Assembly (NCBI GenBank): GCA_963970005.1
Contig: CAXAMN010022696.1
Location: forward strand, 674,572 to 738,571
From: Durusdinium trenchii
Lineage: Eukaryota > Sar > Dinophyceae > Suessiales > Symbiodiniaceae
Length of the DNA: 64,000 bases
Direction of reading: 5' to 3'
The notes under the pieces: generated by a model
What the model saw: only the letters and a program-made list of their open reading frames with translations
What the model was told of the DNA's origin: nothing
Database searches by the model: none
In this document: positions 51,470 to 61,234 of the stretch, piece after piece
Layout: every line of letters begins with the position of its first letter
Numbering within the stretch: the first letter of the stretch is position 1
Made by a program: the position numbers and the translations under genes

Positions 51470-51925
51470 CTAGTAGGTTGGATGCCATTGCTAGTAGTTG
51501 AGGCCATTGCTAGTAGGTTGGAGGCCATCGCTAGTACGTTGGAGGCCATTCCTAGTAGGTTGGAGGCCATCGCTAGTAGGTTGGAGGCCATTCCTAGTAG
51601 GTTGGACCATTGCTAGTAGATTGGAGGCCATTGCTAGTAGGTTGGAGGCCATTGCTAGTAGATTGGAGGCCATCGCTGGTAGGTTGGAGGCCATTGCTAG
51701 TAGGTTGGAGGCCATTGCTAGTAGGTTGGAGGCCATGGCTAGTAGGTTGGAGGCCATTCCTAGTAGGTTGGAGGCCATGGCTAGTAGGAGGCCATGGCTA
51801 GTAGGTTGGAGGCCATCGCTAGTAGGTTCATCGCTTTTAGGTTGGAGGCCATCGCTGTTAAGTTGGAGTCCATCGCTATTAGGTTGGAGGCCATCGCTAG
51901 TAATTAGGTTGGGGGCCATTGCTAT
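51470..51925. repeat. Tandem array of the 21-base module
   Basis: About 21 head-to-tail copies of GGTTGGAGGCCATCGCTAGTA with single-base variants (ATTGCT, ATTCCT, ATGGCT). Because the unit is seven codons long, both strands are open for more than 140 codons; I treat those frames as repeat products, not genes. Confidence 0.95.
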
Positions 51926-51984
51926 TTGATCTAAAGAACAAGCGGCTTTTCGGATTTGGATCTTCGTCGCTTTTGTCAATCCAG

Positions 51985-52101
51985 GTCCGGCGAGGACGCA
52001 GGGCCCCTAGCTGGGTGAGGGATGAGGCTATGATTCTGAGCCTTAGACGATGCACGACGATGAAGGTGTTGCACGTTTCAGAGCGCTCATCGCTCCATTA
52101 A
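51985..52101 (+). CDS. Possible terminal exon, LRR-like
   Basis: After TCAATCCAG the frame reads VRDEAMILSLRRCTTMKVLH and ends in TAA at 52099-52101. The L-x-x-C-x-x-(M)K-V-L-H spacing is weakly LRR-like. It is the last plus-strand candidate before the J-domain gene. Confidence 0.35.
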   Translation, partial: VRRGRRAPSWVRDEAMILSLRRCTTMKVLHVSERSSLH

Positions 52102-52690
52102 GCTGTTTCGAACGAGATCACGAGATGCCAGGATTTGGGAGGAGATGCCCCTTTAATTTGAGAGATTTGCTGAAAGGAGTTCTCGGGGGGTCCGTGGTAT
52201 TCCTGACAGGATTTTACAAACACTGAAGAAACTCAATGAAGTTCAGGGAGGAGCCTTCTATGCAGAAACGATTGATTGACGCAACTGTTTTTTGCTCCAA
52301 AACTTTTAGCTAGTCAAACACTAAGAACTCTCCAAGATGAGAAATTCCTTTGAGGGAAATGACACGATCACTTCACGATCATGCGTTTGGCTGATTCACC
52401 TTTCCTTTCTGACCGGTGTGGGCACATTTGTTCAACCATCGAGATGCTGGGCAACAAAGTGGAAGCAGCTGGCCAATGTCCACAAAAACCACAGAAACCA
52501 AACGTAAATCAATGGGCTAAGAGAGCCTGGTACTATATATTTGAGAAGCAAATTCATTAGAAAGGCTACACGTTGAAGATGCAAGAGTTCAATCCAAATG
52601 TTTTCGATCTTCTGTGTATAGGTGTGATTGTCACATTGATTCAGTTTTTGGGGCAGACCTTGAGTATCCTTGAGTTCCCTGTCGCCCAGC

Positions 52691-55065
52691 ATGGCAGCTA
52701 TGGCCACTTCCTTCTATTGTGTGCTTGACGTGAAGACAGATGCCACCACTGATGAGATAAAACTCGCATTCAAGCGACGCGCTTTGCAGGTTCATCCGGA
52801 CAAAGGCGAGATCCATTACCCCATCAGATTGTTCAATCTCCTCTAACTAATAGCTTCTTGCTCCTAGTAGTAAGGCCAGGAGCTACTAGTAGCGTCCTTG
52901 CTTCTAGTAGCGATGCCAGGAGCTCCTAGTAGTTTCTTGATACTAATGGCGATGGCCTCCAACTAGCATCTTGTGGCATTTTGTAGCTTATTAGATGTTC
53001 GATCAGAGTGAGAGTGGTGTTGTCGGGATCACTGGCTTGATGCGGTTTGACGTGGAGTTGGCCTACTCTCCAAGCGTAGGCTCTCTTTGGACATACCTGG
53101 TCCCGCACATTTGATATCCTTTTAATAAGAACTAATTCGAATGTGATCCGTGAAAGACGTTTCTGTTTTTATCGAATGTGGTTCAGACCACCATGTTTCG
53201 ATATGCAGGTGGAAGCAAAGAAGCATTTCATTCAGTCTACCAAGCCTTTGAGACTTTGGCTGACCCAGATGCCCGCAAACGATATGACAACCAGCTTCCT
53301 ACACCCAAGTTGCCAAAGCAGAAGAGGCGGCATGCAAAAAAGGATGCCAAGACTACGGAGGCTGAGCATTCTAGGCCTCAGCGCAAGCATTCTGCAAGTC
53401 AGAAGTCAGACAATATGCAGTCTGCACCAAGCTACTCGCATGACAAACTGCTAGTGAAGCTCTATCGGCTTTTGAAAGGACTACCCCAAGAGGTTCGCAA
53501 CATGCTCATCCAGAAGGAATTCTCGCAGAAGCAGCGTGTGCTTCTGGAGAAGTGGATTGTGCTTCAGCGTGCCGCCGACGCAGAGACACACGAGACACCA
53601 GTTTCCGAGCCTGCTTCAACTGGTCCATTGCAGGCTTCAGAGCCTATCTTTTGCAAGAAAAGCTCGGCATCTTTGACAGACACACCGTGTGATGTCACAT
53701 CAGATGGCGCATCCAAAAGCTTGAGCTTGATTTCAGCAGCACCATACCCGAAGACTTTTCGCAAAAAGAAGAAGAGAGTTGACATGAGGGGTATTCTGTC
53801 TGGGCGACGTACTTCTGAGGCGAATCGCGTCTACAGAGCCAATGTGAGTATTGACAACATTGCCATATATACTCGTGAGTGCGATTTGCCAACAGCTGTC
53901 GAGTTCTTAGTAATCCTTACATCTTTCAAGCAGAATATGCAGGGTGCCTCACAGGATGCTGACACCACTTTCGAGACACTTTTCCGAGACACGCTGCAGT
54001 CAGCATTTGTCGAGCATGGAAGGCAGGGTGTGGGAATAAATGGGCAGCATGCAATCAGGAACCTTGTTCCTTCCAATGTATTATAGCAAATTCACGGAAC
54101 TTGTTGGTTTTTCTTTATGGAGCATTCAAGTGCTACTTGTAGGAGTCTTGAACCCCAAAACCAGCGCCTCTCGACTTCTGTTGGGTATTTTGCAGATTGT
54201 CAATGGTCAATGTTTGGCTAAGTCGAGGGTCATGCCATGTTGCACGCGGCATCAATTTTCAAGCATGTGCAGCGTAGCGGTTGTTGATTCAACTGATGGT
54301 ATCAAAAAGCAAAACTAGTAGAGCCATGAGGCCCACCCTGGCAGGAGCTATGAAGATTTGAGTCCTCGATTTATAGTTCGTCCCAAATTTGGTTTCTTTT
54401 TGGGATCAGGGAACTCTGTCACGTCCCCCACCGTCCGCTCAATTGAAGAGCTGGCGAAGATGCGCAGATGCATGAATCCCTTTCGCGAATGTGTGAGGCT
54501 GTATGTCAGTCGAGGACCAGGGAGCATGGTTTGGCGTTATGGTCCTGTGGAGCTTGAAAATCTGTGGGATGGTATTCAGAATGCTGTCAAGGAGATGTGG
54601 GAAGGCACAGGGCAAGGTCGCAGCATGCTTCCATTGCGTAGGATGCGAGCACTGTACAACTCACATGCAGCTGTGCGGAATAGACATTTGCAGTACTGGG
54701 AGCGGCAGCACATGTGCATGCATGATTTGAATAGGCACAGGGCAGCTCGATTCAGTGTTCGTACACGTCATCCCCTACATGCAGTTCACACGGTGTGTTT
54801 GGTGCGAGCACTACTTCTCCGATGGACAAAGACTTTGAAGAGACAGGAACGGGTGGCGGAGATCCTTCAACGAAGATTGATGCGGCAGTGCAAAAAAAAG
54901 CTGGCGGAACGCCGGCACTTGGAACTTGCGAGGCGAAAACGTGCTAGGGAGGAGCAGCAGGCTGAACGCTTCAGAAGGCAAGCTCTTCGCAAACGGATGA
55001 TGTCTGAAGTCACCATGGATGACATTCTGGGTAGCTTGGATTTGTTGAGAGATTTGGTTAATTGA
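52691..55065 (+). CDS. J-domain (DnaJ-type) co-chaperone, complete three-exon gene
   Basis: Exons are 52691-52805, 53209-54058 and 54345-55065 (1686 bases, 561 residues). The start is an ATG after GTCGCCCAGC. Residues about 6-66 form a J domain: AFKRRALQVHPDKGG with the HPD motif at 35-37, then AFETLADPDARKRYD. J domains stimulate Hsp70 ATPase. The HPDKGG motif is restored only by joining across a GC-AG intron (AAAG|GCGAGA to ATGCAG|GTGG). Exon 3 joins in frame across a GA-AG intron (ATCAG|GAACC to GGCAG|GAGC). The remainder has a Lys/Arg-rich segment near residue 230 (FRKKKKR), no G/F or zinc-finger region, and a long basic, probably coiled-coil C-terminal part ending in MDDILGSLDLLRDLV. It is therefore a class C type J-protein with an unrecognised C-terminal half. 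Confidence 0.88.
52855..52965. repeat. Repeat array inside intron 1 of the J-domain gene
   Basis: Modules CTTGCTCCTAGTAGTAAGGCC, AGTAGCGTCCTTGCTTCTAG and a 21-base type copy (GGCGATGGCCTCCAACTAG). This is the most secure case of the repeat family lying in an intron. Confidence 0.85.
54059..54344 (+). other. GA-AG intron of the J-domain gene
   Basis: Removing this segment joins ATC-AG with G-AGC in frame and gives a continuous C-terminal part. GT donors in the region lead to stops in exon 3. Both junctions read AG|GA, a signature of dinoflagellate non-canonical introns. Confidence 0.65.
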
Positions 55066-55299
55066 CCCGCAAGTTTGCCCAAAAAGGATTGTTTAAGACA
55101 CTCTTTCAGGCACCTCTCCTTTTTTGTGTTTTGATTGCAGAGCTTTGGGCATGAAAATATCTCCAGCTGCTTCCCCACGTGGTCCTTCGTTCCATTTTCC
55201 CTCCCAGGCCCTCCCAGGAGCTCGGAGACGTGGTTTCACCAGCGCCCAAAAATGCCGGCGAAGTGCATTCTCTTGAGGTTTGGAAGTGCATTCTCTTCA

Positions 55300-55370
55300 C
55301 CTACTAGCAATGGCCTCCAACCTCCTAGAGATGGCCTCCAACCTAATAGCGATGGCCTCCAACCTACCAG
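55300..55370. repeat. Three 21-base modules downstream of the J-domain gene
   Basis: CAATGGCCTCCAACCTCCTAG and two related copies follow within about 240-300 bases of the stop codon. Confidence 0.85.
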
Positions 55371-55379
55371 AGAGGCTTG

Positions 55380-56110
55380 GTAGACTCGTTTTGATGAAGA
55401 TGTGCACTATGTACATCACTGTGCACTGACCATGGTTCACATCGTTCCTTGTCGGGAGTTTCAAGGTGATGCGGATTCAGATGTAAACAATGATAAACAA
55501 TATACTTATACATAAGATCCAGGTACGTGAACATTAGCGGCATCATGTTGATGCTCCAATACACGGCAACAATGCCAATGCATGCCAATGCAATATTAAA
55601 ATCCCTTCCCCCAAGCACTTTGATTTACTGTATATATAATATATACATACAATGTATAAGTGCATGATACCCTCAACTACTTAGGGTCTAGAATGGGTGT
55701 ACCTTAGGGTATGAGGAGGCTGAGGTCTAACAATTCAATGTAGACCTCTGGAATGTAACTTTCAATGTAGAGAGAGAGAAACTGGAAGAGAGGTGTCCTT
55801 GTTTCTAGGACCTTTGAGTGATTTCCTGGGGAATGCGTCCCTCGTTTCTTCTTTTTTACCATGCTGTTGCTTTCTGTTACTTTCTTTTTGCAATGTTTCG
55901 CATCACGAGGGTCTGCAACAAAGGTAACATCTAGATGTGCAATAAGTCGCTTGGTGAGAAAAACACGTTAGACCGTGCTAATGTTGTACCCCCCATCTAA
56001 CATGGTATACAAACTAGCTGTTCATGCTTTTTTTTTTCATGTTATATAGACCCCTGATTTGGGGGTCTACTTTGAATACTGTCCCTTTGAAGTAGGTGCA
56101 GGTATAGTAC
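55380..56110. other. AT-rich intergenic stretch
   Basis: No convincing exon. It contains TATATA runs (55630-55650), a (GA)n patch near 55773 and a T run at 56028. No repeat modules of the CTAGTAG family until 56125. Confidence 0.55.
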
Positions 56111-56194
56111 ATGTGTATAGTTGGTCGGAGGCCATCGCTATTAGGTCGGAGGCCCGCTAGTACATGTATACTCTATGGTGACTGTATGGTTTTG

Positions 56195-56470
56195 TTATCG
56201 GGTCGACGGAGTGACCATGAGAGACCCGAGTGGGACAGGATGCTTTGCATCAGGGGAATCCTTTGGTGTAAATCTTGTGGAAATTCACTGAAAGGTTCCC
56301 TTGAAACTCGTATCAATATCGTGACCAAGCATGAGTCAGGACTTGTATGCATTTCTTTTGATACCGATACTAAATCGCATGCAGTTTCCTTGAGAGTATT
56401 GAATTGTATTGAGAGGAAGCAACTTACAACGAGCGAAAGTTGTAAGGAGACATGTCAGCAATTCGAGTGA
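56195..56470 (+). CDS. Exon candidate with plus-strand stop
   Basis: The frame reads DRMLCIRGILWCKSCGNSLK and later LRVLNCIERKQLTTSESC before TGA at 56468-56470. It overlaps a minus-strand open frame (56719-56336), so at most one is likely real over the shared part. Confidence 0.35.
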   Translation, partial: LSGRRSDHERPEWDRMLCIRGILWCKSCGNSLKGSLETRINIVTKHESGLVCISFDTDTKSHAVSLRVLNCIERKQLTTSESCKETCQQFE

Positions 56471-56719
56471 GATTTGTAGTAGGAAGCCGCCTTGAGAGGT
56501 AGTCCAATAGATTGTTGAGTGTTTCTGCGCCAGAGCTTTGGAGATGCTGCACTTGTAGGGCTGAGTTGGTTGGGAGTACAGCAGGCAGTAGGCATTTAGT
56601 CGCCAGATGAGTGGTAAAGCAACTTGCATGAGAGTTTCTAGACAGCTCTTCAGTGCCTTCATGAGGGTTCTGCGTTCAGTTCTCGTCAAGTTCTCATCCT
56701 TCGAGGTCATTGAGATCAC
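56336..56719 (-). CDS. 127-codon minus-strand open frame
   Basis: From an ATG at 56719 the frame reads TRTERRTLMKALKSCLETLM and LRLLQISLELLTCLL-like leucine-rich helices to a stop at 56336. The composition is protein-like and helical. No domain recognised. Confidence 0.35.
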   Translation of the reverse strand: MISMTSKDENLTRTERRTLMKALKSCLETLMQVALPLIWRLNAYCLLYSQPTQPYKCSISKALAQKHSTIYWTTSQGGFLLQISLELLTCLLTTFARCKLLPLNTIQYSQGNCMRFSIGIKRNAYKS

Positions 56720-56889
56720 TTCATATCACTTTGCAGACGGTAGGAGATCGTTTTGACCTTGGCTTTTCTGTCCGCAGACAGCTGATGTCAATGCCCTTTG
56801 CACAATGATACCATTAATTGCCCCCTGTACTCCTCCACTTGAAGAGGGGTACAAAACCAACACTGAATACAATGTTAAAATAAAAGTAC

Positions 56890-57287
56890 AACACACTCTG
56901 ACACTTGTATTCAGTGAACTCAGTTACCACGATGGGAAGGAAGGCGAAGGAACGGAAAGGTGCATAAGTCCGCAAAAACTGTATTGTTGAACAGTGTTGG
57001 CAGCTGCACTCGAAAACGATCGGACACTCTGCGCGGCCTCAAGTCTGCTGCAAGTCTGCGGTGGGGAAAAGGTTTGGGGGTGGTAGCATGAAAAACCATG
57101 GAAACAAACAAGGCAAATTAGACAGCGTGGTCAAAAGTTCAGGTAGCAGGTACACGGAAGTGATCAGCTTCCGCTTCCTAGGATCTTGCAAAGAGCTTCG
57201 TTGGGCAGAGCTTTGCAAGTCCTCTCTGCCCCCCTGCCTGATTGGAGTGGTCGAAGGAAACCCTTTGTCCAGGGGTGGACACACACA
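56890..57287. repeat. First copy of a 398-base direct duplication
   Basis: The sequence starting ACACACTCTGACACTTGTAT and ending at AGGGGTGGACACACACA recurs at 58222-58619 with no difference that I can see by eye. It lies 5' of the 100-N gap. Open frames on both strands (for example KRFGGGSMKNHGNKQGKLDS on the plus strand) are duplicated with it. Confidence 0.9.
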
Positions 57288-57774
57288 AGTCGCCGGCTTC
57301 GGCGCTTTTTCAAGACACCCCCTACCGTTGAACCAGTGGACGAAAACCTTTTTCCCAGGGGTGGACACACACACAGAGCCGTTTTCGGCGCGGTCAAAGT
57401 AGTAGTAAGGCCTGGGGCCTCCAGTAGCGTCCTAACTCCCAGGGGAACATTTGTACAAAAAGCGCCAAATTGTTGGCGCAACGAAGAACTAGTAGACACC
57501 TAAAAAGCCTTAGAAAGACAGAAAAAGCAACGAAACAAGAGCAGACTAAGAGGGCAAGAAAGAAAAGTAGGGTAGTTACGAGGCCCACTTAGTTAAACGA
57601 AAGTAGAAGGCGAGCGGGACATTCGTCTTAAACCGCCCGGGTAGCTAGCAATAGCTAGGAGAAACAGAAGGAAAGGCACCAACACACAAGTGTGTTGAGT
57701 GCGATTTCCTTCTGTTTCCCGAGTAGCGGGTGGGATAGCAACGGAGGCCTGGGGGTAGGGAGGGGGGGGGGGGG

Positions 57775-57874
57775 NNNNNNNNNNNNNNNNNNNNNNNNNN
57801 NNNNNNNNNNNNNNNNNNNNNNNNNNNNNNNNNNNNNNNNNNNNNNNNNNNNNNNNNNNNNNNNNNNNNNNNNN
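57775..57874. other. Assembly gap of 100 N bordered by poly-G
   Basis: Exactly 100 N between G runs (57761-57774 and 57875-57915). The length suggests a fixed-size scaffold gap and the G runs a sequencing drop-out. Confidence 0.98.
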
Positions 57875-57917
<43 letters not shown>

Positions 57918-58221
57918 GTGCATGATGAATTCATCCGGCCTGTGAATACTTAGCAGCGCAGGCATGTGAATACTTAGCCGTCAAGTATGCTCTTTGAAGA
58001 CATGAAATGAAATCTGAAGTCTGAAATCTGAAAGCTGAAATCCGATCAAGAACCGTTTTTTGGCCCGGCGGCCGGTGTGGCAGTTGATTCTGTGAGGGTG
58101 TCGGTGCCTTCCTGTGAGAGTCCAGTGAGCGGTGGTGCGTTGGGGTGGTTGCTTTCCCATGCAAGTTCGGCGCCCCTGTGACGGGGATCACACTCAGCAC
58201 CCGAGTGGGACGGCTGAGCGA

Positions 58222-58619
58222 AACACACTCTGACACTTGTATTCAGTGAACTCAGTTACCACGATGGGAAGGAAGGCGAAGGAACGGAAAGGTGCATAAG
58301 TCCGCAAAAACTGTATTGTTGAACAGTGTTGGCAGCTGCACTCGAAAACGATCGGACACTCTGCGCGGCCTCAAGTCTGCTGCAAGTCTGCGGTGGGGAA
58401 AAGGTTTGGGGGTGGTAGCATGAAAAACCATGGAAACAAACAAGGCAAATTAGACAGCGTGGTCAAAAGTTCAGGTAGCAGGTACACGGAAGTGATCAGC
58501 TTCCGCTTCCTAGGATCTTGCAAAGAGCTTCGTTGGGCAGAGCTTTGCAAGTCCTCTCTGCCCCCCTGCCTGATTGGAGTGGTCGAAGGAAACCCTTTGT
58601 CCAGGGGTGGACACACACA
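58222..58619. repeat. Second copy of the 398-base direct duplication
   Basis: Same sequence as 56890-57287, offset by 1332 bases and on the other side of the gap. The copies diverge right after a CA run, where this copy has a longer (CA)n stretch. Confidence 0.9.
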
Positions 58620-58754
58620 CACATACACACACCCACACCCACACACCTCTTCCCTTCTCTCTTTTTCACCATGGAGAAAAAGAACAACCTCCTTTTCAGC
58701 GCGCGAACTGATGCGTCGCACATGGCGTGACGAATTGAGGCCTCATCCCGGACA

Positions 58755-58860
58755 GCGATGACGAATTCGAGGCTGAGGACTTCCACAACCAGAGGCACCG
58801 TTGGGTCCGCAGAGGTCCGGTGCACCGTCCGAAAACTGCTGTTTTTCCACGCACGTGAGA
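58755..58860 (+). CDS. Exon candidate, acidic then basic
   Basis: One frame reads DSDDEFEAEDFHNQRHRWVR and PVHRPKTAVFPRT to a TGA. The acidic-to-basic switch is unusual for chance sequence. Two other frames are open here as well. Confidence 0.35.
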
Positions 58861-59054
58861 CACCAAAGTGCTTGGCTACTTGGAAGCCAAGCTGCGAACC
58901 AAGAACTGGCTGTTGGTTGCCTTGCTTTGGCGTTCGGCTCACATGGCACGGCATCCACTAAGATTCCCTCCCGGTAGCGAACTGCGGAGTGTCACAAATG
59001 GGTCATTTTGTTAAGCGAATGTGCATTCTTTGAGCGAAAGCGTCACACGTGACA

Positions 59055-59310
59055 GACGATAGACGACAGACGACTGCTAGGTATTGGACTATCAATAGCA
59101 GCGAGGAAGAAGAGATGGTCGACGATTGAGAATGCGCAACTCGAGCAACTCGACCGATTTGGGATCCTCACGAGGGTGGCTAATCTGTTAAGCAATAGTA
59201 TTCGGCGATTTGGCTCGGAAGGTAAAACGGTTGTTGTCACCCATGATTCATCAGGTGAACCTAAGGTTGACACGTGGCTTCGAACGACTTTGCTTGCACC
59301 ATGTTGATAA
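59055..59310 (+). CDS. C-terminal exon, unidentified
   Basis: The frame reads NAQLEQLDRFGILTRVANLL and SEGKTVVVTHDSSGEPKVDT before TGA. Its composition is strongly protein-like, with a helix followed by a strand-like VVVTH. The exact acceptor is unresolved. No family recognised. Confidence 0.5.
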
Positions 59311-59379
59311 GGAGCAGAACCAAAGATTCAAAGGAACATTGAGCAACTAGTAATAACTGGCCACCAGTCACTAGGGGGC

Positions 59380-59590
59380 ACGGGCACTTGTGTTTTTTTG
59401 CCTTCGGCCTGTCTCTGTGAGCTGAGATTCGTTCAGAAACAGTCCATGGAGCATAGTTGGTGAATTTCCGAGCGAGGCGCTCCCTGTCCGAGGAAATCCC
59501 CCTGTCCTTCGCGTCTTCGTTCAAGCTTGCCTTGACATGCTTTGGCAACCTGTGCCTGACCACATCGAGCCTGTACAGACGACGCGGCGC
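59380..59590 (-). CDS. Minus-strand exon, unidentified
   Basis: The minus frame reads RHRLPKHVKASLNEDAKDRG and SDRERLARKFTNYAPWTVSE, convincingly polar and helical. It probably begins after CCTGAG or TGTACAG on this strand. It converges on the plus-strand exon ending at about 59310. An upstream minus exon may be at 60125-59990 (CAEEIVPCFVHTTQGRSKGL). Confidence 0.5.
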
Positions 59591-59879
59591 TCAGGATGTC
59601 AAGTGTTTTCATCGATTCTACACTTGCCGCGAGCTGATGTAGATGTTACATGATATTACAGCAATGAATTGCATTACATGTTCACGAAAGAGAATTGCAT
59701 GCTATGTTTTGTCTCCCCAAAGCGAAGTGCAATCCATCACCAGCCAGCACAAGTTTCTGAGATTCAAAAGGTCTGATCAAATGTTACTTCGTACGGCAGA
59801 GGCGACAAGTTATGCTTCCTTTTGCCCATTCACCAAGCTTTTGACAGCCAACGAGCGTACCTCCTCACCCAAATGAACG

Positions 59880-60000
59880 GCAACCTAGTAGCGTCCTTAC
59901 TAATAGTAAGGCCAGGAACCCCTAGTAGCGTCCATGATCCTAGTAGCGATGCCCTTTGTTCCTAGTAGCTTCCTTTGCTCCTAGTAACTTTTGGAAACGG
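59880..60000. repeat. 41-base-type repeat array
   Basis: AACCTAGTAGCGTCCTTACTAATAGTAAGGCCAGGAACCCCTAGTAGCGTCC and following modules. It lies between the minus-strand exon candidates. Confidence 0.85.
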
Positions 60001-60191
60001 CAAGCAATTCCGTGATGTTCTTCAGTCGGTCGCAGCCCTTTTGATCTTCCCTGTGTAGTGTGCACGAAGCACGGAACAATCTCCTCAGCACACCAAAAGG
60101 TGTTTCTTTTCGCGCTAAAGTTCATTTACCCAGAATTGGCCGAGGTTGGCTCGCGTTGAGTTTCTCTCGGTGTCTGGAACTAGACACCGTT

Positions 60192-60435
60192 TTAGCAGTT
60201 CAGTTTGGTTTCTGGATTCGACATCCAATCAGCACTTTCATAGTAGTCTTTACATGATAATCTACATGCAACCGTCCAACCGTCCAACCCCAAAAGCGTC
60301 AACTTAAAGTGTTGTTTGCGAAGGGATTGGCAGAAACCAGACTTGAACTCTGCACTGGATACAGAACCAGTTGGGCGCGGATCACTTGAAATGATGTCAA
60401 TGTGTCTTGTCCAAGAGGGAGCGTAGCTACTAGCA
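60192..60435 (-). CDS. Minus-strand C-terminal exon
   Basis: The minus frame reads PSWTRHIDIISSDPRPTGSV and CQSLRKQHFKLTLLGLDGWT and ends with SADWMSNPETKLNC before a stop at 60192. Balanced composition and a terminal stop. Repeat modules follow upstream at 60430-60515. Family unknown. Confidence 0.45.
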
Positions 60436-60699
60436 GTGTCCTTGCTATTAGTAGCAATGGCCTCCAACCTAATAGGGATGGCCTCCACCTAGTAGCTTCT
60501 TGCTACTGGTAGCGGATGATAGCAGCTTTCCAAACAAATTTGTTTATTTTGTGCGTGTCATTGGATGACAGATGACCCATTCTTATGTCATCTAGATACA
60601 GGGCTTATTTGGAGATACACCTGACAGCTGACAAAAGAAGGGAACGAAGAAAACAGGTCTCAAGGACCCTAAAGGGCAAAAAGTCTAACGGATTCAAAA

Positions 60700-60800
60700 G
60701 GATTCCTAGTAGCTTCTTGTTCCTAGTAGTAAGGCCAGGAGCCTTAATAGCGTCCTTGCTCCTGGTAGCGATGCCAGGAACCCCTAGTAGCCTCTTGTTC
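60700..60800. repeat. 41-base-type repeat array
   Basis: CCTAGTAGCTTCTTGTTCCTAGTAGTAAGGCCAGGAGC followed by AGCGTCCTTGCTCCTGGTAGCGATGCC. Confidence 0.85.
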
Positions 60801-60834
60801 ATAAAGCAAAGAAACAAGAAAAGAAATGGCCAGG

Positions 60835-60979
60835 ACAGGAGCCGTCGTTGGCCTTTGATCTCAGCTTGGAGCCCCGGGACCATTTTCTCGCCCAAGCCCG
60901 TGGCACTAGCACCAGCAGAGTGTGTTGTGTGACTGGAAAGGGTAGCGCTTTTGCCGCTTTTGCCGCTGTTAGCAACCAA
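60835..60979 (-). CDS. Minus-strand exon candidate, Gly/Ser-rich start
   Basis: From an ATG-like start at 60979 the frame reads VANSGKSGKSATLSSHTTHS and GLGEKMVPGLQAEIKG. A second minus frame starting at 60987 is also open. Uncertain. Confidence 0.3.
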
Positions 60980-61099
60980 AATGCCATACTAGCATGTTCT
61001 AGTTTTCAGCATCAGGATGCCCTTTAAGACATTTTCGATCGGTTTTGGAAACAGCAAGGTGAGAAATTGGTGACACAGTGACACATGAGTCATTCATTC

Positions 61100-61230
61100 G
61101 CTAGTAGGTTGGAGGCCATTGCTCTTAGGTTGGAGGCCATCGCTAGTAGGTTGGAGGCGATCGTTGTAGGTTGGAGGCCATTGCTCTTAAGTTGGGGGCA
61201 ATCGCTAGTAACCGCTAGTAGGCCCACCCC
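61100..61230. repeat. Array of 21-base modules
   Basis: Five copies of GGTTGGAGGCCATTGCTCTTA-like units. Confidence 0.85.
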
Positions 61231-61234
61231 ACAC

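Noticed and set aside
51498-51979. Open frames of 143 and 162 codons on opposite strands
   Set aside because: They arise from the 21-base tandem repeat, whose length is a multiple of three.
57593-57965. Poly-proline and poly-glycine frames across the gap
   Set aside because: They come from the G runs and N characters at an assembly gap.
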